In this document: positions 1-9,099 of the stretch, piece after piece | Position numbering within the stretch: position 1 is the first letter of the stretch | Layout: every line of letters starts with the position of its first letter | DNA from: CAZNHL01 sp964572965 | Lineage (GTDB): Bacteria > Bacteroidota > Bacteroidia > Cytophagales > UBA9547 | DNA: 64,000 bases | Direction of reading: 5' to 3' | Assembly (NCBI GenBank): GCA_964572965.1 | Contig: CAZNHL010000001.1 | Coordinates: forward strand, 124,001 to 188,000 | Position numbers and translations under genes: made by a program | Notes under the pieces: generated by a model | Database searches by the model: none | What the model saw: only the letters and a program-made list of their open reading frames with translations | What the model was told of the DNA's origin: nothing

Positions 1-1
1 A

Positions 2-1003
2 ATGATATTTATTACCGGTGCAACTGGCTTAATTGGCAGTACTATCACAAAGAAACTTTTGGAAAAAGGGAAAAGAGTACGTGCCCTGAAGCGAAAAGAC
101 AGTAACTTATCATTACTGGAAAATCTTACCTCTCAGATAGATTGGATCGAAGGAGATATTCTGGATACTATGGTATTGGAAAAGGCAATGGAAGGGGTAA
201 CTCATGTCGTTCATGCAGCTGCCGTTGTTTCATATGCACCTAACCGGCACCAACAAATGTTTACTGTAAATGTTGAAGGAACCCGCAATGTAGTCAACAC
301 ATGTTTAAGGTTAGGCATTCAAAAACTTATACATATCAGCTCTATAGCTTCTTTAGGACGCAATAAACAACAGGAAGAAATAGATGAAAAAAGTGAATGG
401 AAAGAGTCTGATTATAATACTTTCTATGCCCAGACAAAATATTTTTCTGAGTTAGAAGCCTGGAGAGGTGTTGAAGAAGGACTGAATACGGTTATTCTTA
501 ATCCGTCTATTGTTATTGGCGCAGGTGACTGGGAAAAAAGCAGTACTAAGATTTTAAAGTATGCCTTTGAGGAGAAGAAACTTTATCCTCCCGGAAATCT
601 GAACTATGTAGATGCACGCGACATTGCCGATATCACAGTATTAATGCTTGAAAACAACATTGTTAACGAGAGGTATATCATCAATGCCGATTCTGTACCT
701 TATAAAATATTTCTTGATAAAGCTGCCGAAAAATTCAATAAAAAAGCCCCGACAGTAGCAGTAAGTAACTGGATGTCAGCACTTGCATGGAGATGGGAGA
801 AAATAAAATATTTAATAACCGGTAAAGAACCTTTAATTACAAAGGAAACAGTCAAACTCTCTCGCAATTCAACCGTTTATAACAATCAGAAGCTAGTAAC
901 TACGTTGCTATTTCGGTACAGGAGTCTTGAAGAAACATTGGACTGGGCATGTACAGAGCTTACAAAAGCTCATAATCAGCCACGAAAACCCTTATTGTCT
1001 TAA
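2..1003 (+). CDS. NAD-dependent epimerase/dehydratase family protein (extended SDR)
   Basis: An extended short-chain dehydrogenase of 333 residues. The N-terminal Rossmann loop is G6xxG9xxG12 directly after the start, so the ATG at base 2 looks like the true start although it sits at the window edge. The catalytic pair Y142xxxK146 and the upstream Ser113/Ser114 are intact. Members of this family oxidise, reduce or epimerise nucleotide sugars, sterols or dihydroflavonol-like alcohols; the substrate cannot be told from sequence. It is cytoplasmic by lack of a signal peptide. The next gene is 116 bases away on the same strand. Sure of family, unsure of substrate. Confidence 0.85.
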   Translation: MIFITGATGLIGSTITKKLLEKGKRVRALKRKDSNLSLLENLTSQIDWIEGDILDTMVLEKAMEGVTHVVHAAAVVSYAPNRHQQMFTVNVEGTRNVVNTCLRLGIQKLIHISSIASLGRNKQQEEIDEKSEWKESDYNTFYAQTKYFSELEAWRGVEEGLNTVILNPSIVIGAGDWEKSSTKILKYAFEEKKLYPPGNLNYVDARDIADITVLMLENNIVNERYIINADSVPYKIFLDKAAEKFNKKAPTVAVSNWMSALAWRWEKIKYLITGKEPLITKETVKLSRNSTVYNNQKLVTTLLFRYRSLEETLDWACTELTKAHNQPRKPLLS

Positions 1004-1119
1004 GGCTATTTATTATCTGGACTATTATCATTAAATTGTATTTCTATAGTTATTAAGCGGCCATAGCTTATATTATAACCAAAATTACAATTTGATCTAT
1101 ACATCTTACGATAAGTTTC

Positions 1120-2517
1120 ATGAGTAGACGGTTTGCGGAAAGTGAGGAAGGTAGGGAGGCAGTAAGACGTTTTGAAGAAATGCTCGAAAAAAATGAGCTC
1201 TACTTCTTCGACTTAACCGCCTATGAATATATCATCGATTTCTACATGGAAACCGGTAAGATGAAACGTGCCCTTAAAGCATGTAACATTGCCAGCAAAC
1301 AATACCCATATTCAACAGACTTACTTATTACCAAAGCTCAGATTCTGGCCAGTAGTGGTGACTATGCGGCTGCGCATGAAATGCTTGATGAAGTTGAACG
1401 AATTAACCCCTCCGATTCTGAAGTATTATTAGCCCGCGGTGCCGTTTATCTTCAGTCTGGCGATTTCGAGAGGGCAGCTCGTTACTACGAAAACGTTATT
1501 GAACTCATAGATGAAAAAGAAGATGCTTATTTCAATCTTGCATTTGCTTATCAGAATCTCGAAGAATATGACAAAGCTATTCTTTACTATAAAAAAGTAA
1601 TAGAGCTTGACGTTGATTATGAAGAAGCCCTTTATGAACTGGCTTTCTGTCTTGATGTTACCAACCAACTCGAAAACAGTGTTTCATACTATGAACAATT
1701 TATAGACAGAGACCCTTACTCGCATTCAGCCTGGTATAATCTGGGTATTGTATATTCAAAACTTGAACAATTCGACAAGGCGCTCCAGGCTTATGACTAT
1801 GCTACATTGATCAAAGAAGATTTCCCTTCTGCATGGTTTAATATGGGCAATGTTTATTCCAACCAAAATCTTAATAAAGAAGCATTGGAGTGTTATGAAA
1901 AAACACTTAAATACGAAGACCCTAATGCTGAAGTATACACATGTATGGGTGCATGTTTCGAGAAGCTTGAAGATTTTGAAACAGCCATTGTCAATTATAG
2001 AAAAGCTATCAAAATAGACCCTAACTATTCTGAAGCCTGGTATGGTGTCGGAATTTGTTTAGACTCTCAGGATCGCTCTTTTGAAGCAATACATTTTCTT
2101 AAAAGAGCGCTTGAAATGGACAAGTTTAACCCCGAATACTGGTTAGCTCTAGCTGACGCAGAATTCAGAGTTGGAAATGTTTTGTCTGCCGAAGAAGCCT
2201 ACGAGCAATCGTCTAACCTAGACCCTGCCAATATAGATGTATGGCTTAACTGGTCTTATATATATTTTGATCAGGGAGAGCACGAAAAGGCTGCTACAAT
2301 CGTTTTAACGGGCATTGAAGAGCTTCCTCAGGATTCAGAATTATATTATAGAGCGGTTGTTTACCTTATTAATGCAGGTAAATTTCAAGAAGCCTTTAGA
2401 TTTTTAGAAAATGCATTAACTTTGGATTTCGAAAAGCACACTATTCTTTTTGAGTTTTTCCCTGAAATTGAAACTCAGAAGGCCTTATATAAAATTATTG
2501 ACCAATACCGCGACTAA
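1120..2517 (+). CDS. Tetratricopeptide repeat protein
   Basis: A 465-residue protein made almost entirely of about 34-residue TPR units (recurring A-x-Y-N-L-G/A and Y-x-x-A-I/L-x-Y-Y-x-K/A patterns from about residue 30 to 440). There is no signal peptide or membrane segment, so it should be a cytoplasmic protein-protein scaffold. A near-consensus promoter box, TAAGTTTC, ends at 1119 right against the ATG, which suggests a leaderless or nearly leaderless transcript. The partner is unknown. It is followed 51 bases later by the phosphosulfolactate synthase gene. Confidence 0.85.
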   Translation: MSRRFAESEEGREAVRRFEEMLEKNELYFFDLTAYEYIIDFYMETGKMKRALKACNIASKQYPYSTDLLITKAQILASSGDYAAAHEMLDEVERINPSDSEVLLARGAVYLQSGDFERAARYYENVIELIDEKEDAYFNLAFAYQNLEEYDKAILYYKKVIELDVDYEEALYELAFCLDVTNQLENSVSYYEQFIDRDPYSHSAWYNLGIVYSKLEQFDKALQAYDYATLIKEDFPSAWFNMGNVYSNQNLNKEALECYEKTLKYEDPNAEVYTCMGACFEKLEDFETAIVNYRKAIKIDPNYSEAWYGVGICLDSQDRSFEAIHFLKRALEMDKFNPEYWLALADAEFRVGNVLSAEEAYEQSSNLDPANIDVWLNWSYIYFDQGEHEKAATIVLTGIEELPQDSELYYRAVVYLINAGKFQEAFRFLENALTLDFEKHTILFEFFPEIETQKALYKIIDQYRD

Positions 2518-2568
2518 GAAATTTTGCGACAAAGCTTTTAGCTTACTTTAGATAGCCAAACCATCATT

Positions 2569-3333
2569 ATGCTTTTTAAGAATTTTGAAATTAAAAATTT
2601 GCCGGAGAGACCTGTAAAGCCCCGCGTTTCTGGTTACACAATGGCAATGGACAAAGGCCTTAGTATCAGAGAGGTAGAGGATTTTTTAAGTGTTTCCGCA
2701 GATTACGTAGACATAGCAAAATTAGGATGGGCAACTTCTTATGTAACTCCTAATCTAAAAGAGAAGTTAGCAGTATACCGCAACGCAGGCATTCCTACTT
2801 ATTTTGGAGGAACAATGTTTGAAGCGTTCATTGTACGCGGACAGTTTGATGATTACCGCCGTATCCTAGATCAATTCGGAATGACCTTTGCTGAAGTGTC
2901 TGACGGTTCAATCACTTTAGATCACGATATCAAGTGCGAATACATTCAAAAGCTTTCTCAACAGGTGACAGTACTGTCTGAGGTTGGCTCTAAGGACGAC
3001 ACAAAAATTATCCCTCCGTATCAATGGATTGAGTTAATGAGAAAAGAGCTTGACGCTGGTGCCTGGAAAGTAATCGGCGAAGCACGTGAAGGCGGAAATG
3101 TTGGTTTGTTCCGTTCGAGCGGTGAAGTTCGTTCCGGCCTTGTTCAGGAAATTCTTACCCAGATCCCTAGTGAACGTATTATCTGGGAAGCACCTCAAAA
3201 AGCTCAACAGGTATGGTTTATAAAATTATTAGGCACAAATGTTAACCTTGGAAATATTGCTCCAAACGAAGTAATTCCTCTGGAAACAATACGACTAGGC
3301 CTCAGAGGCGATACATTTAACGACTTCTTATAA
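2569..3333 (+). CDS. comA: Phosphosulfolactate synthase (ComA family)
   Basis: Adds sulfite to phosphoenolpyruvate to give (R)-2-phospho-3-sulfolactate, the first step of one route to coenzyme M in methanogens and of sulfolactate formation in some bacteria. At 254 residues the length is normal. Family blocks are clear: KPR-SGYT near residue 18, a DYVDIAKLGWATS block near 46-58, GGTMFEA near 83, EVSDGSI near 107, LSEVGSK near 137 and IGEAREGGNVG near 170. Coenzyme M is not expected in this phylum, so the product more plausibly feeds sulfolactate or cysteate for sulfonolipids; that is inference. A strong terminator follows seven bases after the stop. Confidence 0.88.
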   Translation: MLFKNFEIKNLPERPVKPRVSGYTMAMDKGLSIREVEDFLSVSADYVDIAKLGWATSYVTPNLKEKLAVYRNAGIPTYFGGTMFEAFIVRGQFDDYRRILDQFGMTFAEVSDGSITLDHDIKCEYIQKLSQQVTVLSEVGSKDDTKIIPPYQWIELMRKELDAGAWKVIGEAREGGNVGLFRSSGEVRSGLVQEILTQIPSERIIWEAPQKAQQVWFIKLLGTNVNLGNIAPNEVIPLETIRLGLRGDTFNDFL

Positions 3334-3339
3334 TAATGA

Positions 3340-3363
3340 ATCCCGCTAATGCGGGATTTTTTT
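3340..3363 (+). terminator. Rho-independent terminator after comA
   Basis: A perfect seven-base stem ATCCCGC / GCGGGAT with a TAAT loop, followed by a run of T. It ends the comA transcript and separates it from the PagL-like gene. Confidence 0.85.
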
Positions 3364-3397
3364 ATTAACCCTCATTGCTATAAAAGATAATATCTTA

Positions 3398-3405
3398 TAA
3401 ATTTG
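3398..3405 (+). promoter_or_regulatory. Bacteroidota -7 promoter box of the PagL-like gene
   Basis: TAAATTTG matches the TAnnTTTG consensus exactly. It lies between the comA terminator and the TTG/GTG starts at 3419 and 3425, so transcription should begin around 3410. No convincing -33 TTTG was found at the usual distance. Confidence 0.5.
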
Positions 3406-3418
3406 CGCTTCTTCCCCA

Positions 3419-4585
3419 TTGATAGTGAATTTATTAAGATTATTAAGTACAATACTACTGGCTGTGATAGCCTCAAGTACATTTGCTCAGATAACACCTC
3501 TGCTGGACAGATCATTCTCTTCCGATTCCACTATTACAGATGAGAAATCAACACACCTGTTAACTGTAAGTTATGAAGGTGGTGGCATTATGCCTTACGG
3601 CTCAGATACTGCACGACGAGTCCTGCAGAATTCACAATACAGTGCCATAGAACTTCGTCTCGGTTGGCAATCACACCGCCCTAATGTATATGCTAATCTG
3701 ACGAAATATCCTGTGTATGGTGTTGGTTTGTATGCAGGTACTTTTAACAATCCGGTTCTTGGCAACCCTGTTTCCATATTTGGTTTTGCCAGTTTCCCTT
3801 TAACACAGAGACGTAAGCGTTTTAATCTGAATATGGATTTCGTGTATGGTTTTGCAGGAAACTTTAACCCTTACAACAAAAAAACTAATCCGGACAATGT
3901 TATTATAGGGTCCAGGTTTAACAGTGAAGTAGCTATCGGTCTAAATGGGAATTTCACACTTACTCCCCGCTTAATATTAGGAGCAGGTATTTTCCTGAAA
4001 CATTTCTCTAATGGTTCCAGCCACAAACCAAACCTTGGAATTAACATGACCCCACTCAGGGTGTCATTAACATACAGACTTGAAAAGCGTGTTCCGGACT
4101 TAAGACATTATGAAATCCCTAAATTTATCAGAACAGGTAATCTTGATGTCTTCCTTTCTGCAGGATTAAAACAGTTTGACATTGATGGTCCTAAGTACCT
4201 GAAATCAGGATTAGGAATCTTTTACATGTACCAATGGCGCTATCAGACACGTTGGGGAATTGGAGCAGACTTCTTCTATTCCGGAAGCGGAACAGACAGG
4301 GTTGCAAATGGCAGCGCTTTCAGCAAGTCCATGAGTATGGCCATTGTTCCATCTTTCGATTGGATCTTTGCAAAACGTCTTTATATTACTTTAGGGTTAG
4401 GCTTTTATACAACTCGTCACTCAGAAAATGACGAATGGGAATCTTTCTATGAGCGTGTTGCCCTACGTTACAGATTTACTGAACACTTGAGTGTTGGCGT
4501 AACAATCAAAGCCCACATGGCTGTAGCCGACTACTTTGAGTGGACTCTTGGATATAGCTTCCATAAAAAGAAAAACAATTACTAG
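3419..4585 (+). CDS. PagL-like lipid A 3-O-deacylase / acyloxyacyl hydrolase, outer-membrane beta-barrel
   Basis: A 388-residue exported protein with a signal peptide (hydrophobic residues 4-20, ending at FAQ). The rest alternates in beta-barrel style. Around residues 195-215 it carries the PagL active-site pattern H-F-S-N-G followed by KPNLGINMTPL, matching the catalytic His and Ser of lipid A 3-O-deacylases. It would remove an acyl chain from lipid A in the outer membrane. The start is TTG at 3419 or GTG at 3425; no ATG is available, and the -7 box at 3398-3405 supports either. The stop codon is the first half of a heptamer repeat. Confidence 0.75.
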   Translation: MIVNLLRLLSTILLAVIASSTFAQITPLLDRSFSSDSTITDEKSTHLLTVSYEGGGIMPYGSDTARRVLQNSQYSAIELRLGWQSHRPNVYANLTKYPVYGVGLYAGTFNNPVLGNPVSIFGFASFPLTQRRKRFNLNMDFVYGFAGNFNPYNKKTNPDNVIIGSRFNSEVAIGLNGNFTLTPRLILGAGIFLKHFSNGSSHKPNLGINMTPLRVSLTYRLEKRVPDLRHYEIPKFIRTGNLDVFLSAGLKQFDIDGPKYLKSGLGIFYMYQWRYQTRWGIGADFFYSGSGTDRVANGSAFSKSMSMAIVPSFDWIFAKRLYITLGLGFYTTRHSENDEWESFYERVALRYRFTEHLSVGVTIKAHMAVADYFEWTLGYSFHKKKNNY

Positions 4586-4597
4586 TGAGTAGTGAGT
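4584..4597. repeat. Heptamer direct repeat AGTGAGT x2
   Basis: Two tandem copies of AGTGAGT that begin inside the stop codon of the PagL-like gene. A different heptamer array follows 60 bases further on. Confidence 0.6.
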
Positions 4598-4657
4598 CAA
4601 CGCCATTCTCAAAACAGGGTTACAAAAATTATTTCTTTTCCTGCTTCTTAAAAAATT

Positions 4658-4696
4658 CATTCCGCATTCCGCATTCCGCATTCCGCATTCCGCATT
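4658..4696. repeat. Tandem heptamer array CATTCCG (about 5.6 copies)
   Basis: Five perfect tandem copies of CATTCCG plus CATT, all in the gap between the PagL-like gene and the RNA methyltransferase. The array ends 33 bases before the methyltransferase promoter box, so copy-number change would alter upstream spacing but not a reading frame. Confidence 0.9.
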
Positions 4697-4729
4697 AAAA
4701 CAATTTCAAATTCATTCCCTTCCCTTAGC

Positions 4730-4737
4730 TATCTTTG
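4730..4737 (+). promoter_or_regulatory. Bacteroidota -7 promoter box of the THUMP methyltransferase gene
   Basis: TATCTTTG matches TAnnTTTG exactly and ends three bases before the ATG at 4741. Transcription would then start at or next to the start codon, giving a leaderless message. Confidence 0.6.
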
Positions 4738-4740
4738 TAT

Positions 4741-5913
4741 ATGCAAAAGCAAACATACATTGCCAAAACTCTTTTTGGCCTTGAAAACATTTTGGCGAAA
4801 GAGTTATTTATTTTGGGAGCTCAGAAAATTACGCCGGGAAACCGCATGGTTTCTTTTGAAGGAGATAAAGAGTTACTGTACAAAGCTAACTTACAGCTCC
4901 GTACAGCTATCCGTATTATCATCCCTTTCCACTCCTTTGGAGTAAGAGATGAATACAAGCTATATCGCGAAATTAAGAATATCAACTGGGAACAATATTT
5001 GAAAATGGACACTACTTTTGCCATTGACAGTACTGTTTATTCTGATTATTTCCCGCACACAAAGTATGTGGCATTGAAAATGAAAGATGCCATTGTTGAT
5101 CAGTTCAGAGAAAAATATGGTGAACGTCCGTCCATTGATGTTGAAAACCCTGATGTCCGTTTTAATATCCATATAGATCACGACTGGTGTACTTTGTCAC
5201 TGGATAGCTCCGGTAACTCTTTGCATATGCGGGGTTACCGTCAGGAGGTAAATGAAGCACCATTGAATGAAGTATTGGCCGCTGGTTTGATACAAACAGC
5301 CGGATATACAGGTGAATGTGCTTTTGTTGACGGTTTTTGCGGATCAGGAACATTATTGATTGAAGCTGCTATGATTGCTTGTAATATACCTGCTCAGAAA
5401 TTCCGCAAGGAGTTCGGTTTCATGACATGGCAGGATTACGATAAAGAGCTATGGAATAAAGTGCTCGAAAATGCTGTTAAACAGGAGAAAAATTGTGAGT
5501 TTCCAATAGTTGGTTCTGATCTTGACGCTGAAGCAGTACGTATTTCCAAATTGAACATTGATTATGTTGGGTTATCAAAAAGTATTCAGGTTAGCCTTAA
5601 CTCATTTCAGGAAATTACACCACCAGAAGGACCAGGCATTTTGCTTGTCAACCCACCTTATGGTGAGCGTATGAGCGAAGATGAAGAAGTTAAAGTTCTT
5701 TACAAGGAAGTCGGAGATACACTTAAAAAGAAGTTTGCCGGTTATGAAGCCTGGGTATTGAGTTCAAACAAGGAAGCAATGAAATTAATAGGCTTGCGTA
5801 CTAGCAAGAAAATGACTTTCATGAACAGTTCGCTTGAGTGCAAATTCCATTGCTATAGCTTATATGCAGGAAGTAGAAAGGCACCAAAAGAAGGGACAGA
5901 AGAAGTTAAATAA
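4741..5913 (+). CDS. THUMP-domain class I SAM-dependent RNA methyltransferase (RlmL N-terminal half type)
   Basis: A 390-residue cytoplasmic enzyme expected to methylate guanine N2 in 23S rRNA, like the first half of RlmL; a tRNA target is also possible for this COG. An N-terminal THUMP domain spans about residues 1-160. The SAM-binding motif FVDGFCGSGTLLIEAA lies near 195-210 and the catalytic tetrapeptide of N-methyltransferases, N-P-P-Y, near 305. The ATG at 4741 was chosen over an in-frame TTG six bases upstream because that TTG is part of the -7 box. It is monocistronic, ending at a hairpin (5946-5966). Confidence 0.85.
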   Translation: MQKQTYIAKTLFGLENILAKELFILGAQKITPGNRMVSFEGDKELLYKANLQLRTAIRIIIPFHSFGVRDEYKLYREIKNINWEQYLKMDTTFAIDSTVYSDYFPHTKYVALKMKDAIVDQFREKYGERPSIDVENPDVRFNIHIDHDWCTLSLDSSGNSLHMRGYRQEVNEAPLNEVLAAGLIQTAGYTGECAFVDGFCGSGTLLIEAAMIACNIPAQKFRKEFGFMTWQDYDKELWNKVLENAVKQEKNCEFPIVGSDLDAEAVRISKLNIDYVGLSKSIQVSLNSFQEITPPEGPGILLVNPPYGERMSEDEEVKVLYKEVGDTLKKKFAGYEAWVLSSNKEAMKLIGLRTSKKMTFMNSSLECKFHCYSLYAGSRKAPKEGTEEVK

Positions 5914-5945
5914 GCCATTTCAAGGAAAAGTTGTTCCATGTAAGA

Positions 5946-6025
5946 AAGAGTCCGGATTAGACTCTTTGTATACTTATATACTTCGTAAATTTAGGTGCTG
6001 ATGGTTATAGCCGTCAGCACTTTTT
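5946..6025 (+). terminator. Tandem hairpins: terminator region after the methyltransferase gene
   Basis: A first hairpin (AAGAGTC at 5946-5952, GACTCTT at 5960-5966) has no real T-tract. A second, stronger one pairs GTGCTGA at 5995 with TCAGCAC ending at 6020, is extended by G-U pairs, and is followed by TTTTT. The second is the likely terminator. It ends 26 bases before the recJ start, so the recJ promoter must overlap this region. Confidence 0.75.
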
Positions 6026-6051
6026 GATTCACCATTACCACCTTTATTTGT

Positions 6052-7755
6052 ATGAGAGAAAATCGTTGGGAGATTAAGGCATTGCCGGATAAAGCACAGG
6101 TAGCAACTCTAGCCAAAGAGATCAATGTTTCTGAAGCTATCGCAACCCTTCTTCTACAACGTGGCATACAAACATTTGAAGAAGCAAAATACTTTTTCCG
6201 ACCGTCCCTCAGCGACCTCCACGACCCTATGTTGATGAAGGATATGGACAAAGCATTGGAACGACTGTTGCTGGCCATGAAACAAGGGGAAAAAATTCTT
6301 GTATTTGGCGATTACGACGTAGATGGCACAACTGCCGTGGCTATGTTCTATGGGTTTCTGAACAAGTATTATGACAAACTCGCTTTCTATATTCCCGATC
6401 GCTACAACGAAGGTTATGGTATCTCTTATTTAGGAATAGATTACGCCTTGGAAAACGGGTTTACATTAATGGTTTCGCTTGACTGCGGTATCCGCTCTGT
6501 GGATCATATTGATTATGCCAATGAAAGAGGAATTGACTTTATTATTTGTGACCACCATTTACCCGGTCTCAAATTACCAGCCGCAGTAGCTGTACTGGAT
6601 CCAAAACGTAGCGACTGCAACTATCCTTTTAAAGAGTTATCCGGATGCGGAGTTGGCTTTAAACTTTTACAGGCTTACTGCAATGCTAGCCAGATTGCTC
6701 AGGAAGAACTATTCAAAGAGCTTGATTTGCTGGCAATTTCTATTTGTGCAGATATTGTTCCTGTAACCGGAGAAAACCGCATTCTGACTTACTTCGGCTT
6801 AAAGCTCATCAATGCTACACCAAGACCTGGCATTAAAGCAATGATAGAACGCGGCGGTATCAAAGGTGAAATCACGGTAACTCAGGTTGTGTTCGGTTTT
6901 GCACCACGCATTAACGCCGCAGGTAGAATAGACCATGCCAGCGCAAGTGTGATGATGATGCTTGCCAAAACTTATGAAGATGCCGAAAAGTACACCAAAA
7001 CGCTGAACGAACGTAATCAGCTCCGCAAGGACTTTGACAGCAGCATTACCGAAGAGGCTATCAAAATGATCCAGGAGGAGGACTTTTTGAGTGATGCCCG
7101 TTCCACAGTACTTTTCAAAGAAGACTGGCACAAAGGGGTAATAGGTATTGTAGCATCCAGATGTATTGAGAAATACTACAGGCCAACCATTATTTTAACC
7201 GAATCAGCCCCAGGAAAAGCCGCGGGTTCTGCACGCTCTGTTCACGGTTTCGACATCCATGAAGCCATTGAAGAATGTAGTGATTTACTGATACAATTTG
7301 GAGGTCACATGTACGCAGCCGGACTCACCATTGAAACAGAAAAAATACCTGCTTTCAGAGCAAAGTTTGAGGAAGTGGTTTCAAGGAGAATTACAAAAGA
7401 ACAGCTTACGCCTAAAATTGATATTGATCTCACAATGGGCTTTGACAAGATTAACCCGAAGTTCAACAGTGTTTTAAAACAAATGGCTCCTTTTGGCCCG
7501 GGCAATATGCAGCCGGTATTCATGACAGACAAAATCCGCCACGACGGCAATTTGAGGATTTTAAAAGAACTCCACCTGAAGCTTAATGTAAGTCAAAGCG
7601 GCACTTCATCATTTGATGCCATTGCCTTTGGAATGGCCGATTATCAGAACAGCCTTTCTCAGAACAAGCCTTTCAGCCTTTGCTACCAGGTAGAAGAAAA
7701 TACTTACAATGGCAATACCAATCTCCAGCTAATGGTAAAGGATATTAAAGCATAA
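6052..7755 (+). CDS. recJ: Single-stranded-DNA-specific 5'-3' exonuclease RecJ
   Basis: Degrades single-stranded DNA 5' to 3' in RecF recombination, mismatch repair and base-excision repair. At 567 residues it has the full DHH/DHHA1 layout: motif D87-Y-D89-V-D91-G, the D167-H-H motif with downstream Asp residues, and the DHHA1 G-G-H motif near residue 417 after a GKAAGSARS block. A C-terminal OB domain completes it. A TTTATTTG box directly precedes the ATG, resembling the leaderless arrangement of the upstream gene. All metal ligands visible in the motifs are intact. Confidence 0.95.
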   Translation: MRENRWEIKALPDKAQVATLAKEINVSEAIATLLLQRGIQTFEEAKYFFRPSLSDLHDPMLMKDMDKALERLLLAMKQGEKILVFGDYDVDGTTAVAMFYGFLNKYYDKLAFYIPDRYNEGYGISYLGIDYALENGFTLMVSLDCGIRSVDHIDYANERGIDFIICDHHLPGLKLPAAVAVLDPKRSDCNYPFKELSGCGVGFKLLQAYCNASQIAQEELFKELDLLAISICADIVPVTGENRILTYFGLKLINATPRPGIKAMIERGGIKGEITVTQVVFGFAPRINAAGRIDHASASVMMMLAKTYEDAEKYTKTLNERNQLRKDFDSSITEEAIKMIQEEDFLSDARSTVLFKEDWHKGVIGIVASRCIEKYYRPTIILTESAPGKAAGSARSVHGFDIHEAIEECSDLLIQFGGHMYAAGLTIETEKIPAFRAKFEEVVSRRITKEQLTPKIDIDLTMGFDKINPKFNSVLKQMAPFGPGNMQPVFMTDKIRHDGNLRILKELHLKLNVSQSGTSSFDAIAFGMADYQNSLSQNKPFSLCYQVEENTYNGNTNLQLMVKDIKA

Positions 7756-7794
7756 TACCTTAATATCCTTTCAAAAAAATAGATTGGTTGGTTG

Positions 7795-9078
7795 TTATTT
7801 TACCTGCTGAGTATAGAACTCCTCAACAAAATGTAGATTAGGTTGCTTCTTATTTGCGATATCCACAAACAAAGTACCGATGTCCCTCTTAGTAATTCTG
7901 TTACGCGAAATAGTGTCTTTCAAAAATTTTTCTGCTTTTTCCTGATCTGCAGTTCCGGCTAAAATTGCCTTTTCAGTATTATTGAATAGTGTATTGGTAA
8001 TTTTCAACTTAGAAGGGTCAATGGCTTCTTTTGCATTTAATTCTATTCCAACACGAAAATCAGTAATCACACTGTTGCTCATTTTTAACGAAGCTCCTTC
8101 CTCTAAAATAACTGCAGACAAATTCTGGTCAATTTTCTGCCCTTCGCTGGAATAACAAATAAATGTACCATTGCTTACCTCAACTTCTGTTAATCGTTTG
8201 GTGGGATCAAAGCTATCTCTTGAAGCATAACTGTCTATTTCCAGGCTCCTTGAACCCGAAAAATCAGTAAACATCGGATGCCTTAATGCAATGATTTTAT
8301 CAAAAGAACCTTTAAAGCCCATTGTACAGTCAAAATCATCGTCAGAACATCTGTAAGAAATAAGATGCGATGCATGTACATCGCCACCGTAAAACTCAAA
8401 AGAATCATCATTTGAATAGCTGATCATAATATGGTCAAGTCGTGTTTTACTACCAACAGCGGCAAGAGACAATCCATTCAGCTCGTTCTTCATATTGATT
8501 TTCTTTCCCGGATATTCAATGCGTACATAACTCATAACTCCTGAATTATCTTCCGGATTATTACCGCCATACATAGCATAGTTCAGGTCAATATTACCGT
8601 CAAAAATAGCCATACCGCCTAATTTATTCACCAGGCCATTTCCAAGAATTACTATTCCGCCCCAATCTCCGGCTTTACGCATCATTTCACTGTTTCCTGA
8701 AGTAAAAACAATGGGACGCTCAGCAGTTCCTTCCGCCATTATCTTTGCTCCTTTAGCTATAATCAGTGCACTGCTCACACTCACATCTGCACGGATGATT
8801 GTTCCCGGTTCAATGCTAAGCGTAATACCCGGCACAACATAAACAAGCCCTTTTAATGAGTAAGTATGTTTCGAAGTCAATGTCAGGTTTTGCCTGATCA
8901 CTCCTTCCAAAACTGTTGTAGCTTGGGGATATTCAACAGTTCCGCTTCTGAACATAGTCCAGCCTTTTGTCCAGTCCTCTTTATTAACAGCTCCAATAGA
9001 AGTGCTGTCTTTTGTACCTGCCAGTGCGGCAAACACAGTTATAAGCACAAGGCTTATTGTTGAAAAAATAATTTTCAT
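7795..9078 (-). CDS. Secreted protein with right-handed beta-helix-like repeats
   Basis: A 427-residue exported protein. The signal peptide covers residues 1-20 (ends ALAG). The mature part has short beta-strand rungs rich in G, I and V, including a block like VVPGITLSIEPGTIIRA near residue 80 and AEGTAERPIVFTSG near 120. Such blocks recur in Bacteroidota surface beta-helix proteins. There is no catalytic motif, lipobox or obvious type IX C-terminal signal. It is 21 bases downstream of a small secreted protein and probably shares its transcript. Function unknown; adhesion or polysaccharide contact are guesses. Confidence 0.65.
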   Translation of the reverse strand: MKIIFSTISLVLITVFAALAGTKDSTSIGAVNKEDWTKGWTMFRSGTVEYPQATTVLEGVIRQNLTLTSKHTYSLKGLVYVVPGITLSIEPGTIIRADVSVSSALIIAKGAKIMAEGTAERPIVFTSGNSEMMRKAGDWGGIVILGNGLVNKLGGMAIFDGNIDLNYAMYGGNNPEDNSGVMSYVRIEYPGKKINMKNELNGLSLAAVGSKTRLDHIMISYSNDDSFEFYGGDVHASHLISYRCSDDDFDCTMGFKGSFDKIIALRHPMFTDFSGSRSLEIDSYASRDSFDPTKRLTEVEVSNGTFICYSSEGQKIDQNLSAVILEEGASLKMSNSVITDFRVGIELNAKEAIDPSKLKITNTLFNNTEKAILAGTADQEKAEKFLKDTISRNRITKRDIGTLFVDIANKKQPNLHFVEEFYTQQVK

Positions 9079-9099
9079 TGTGAATGAGTTTAGATGCTA

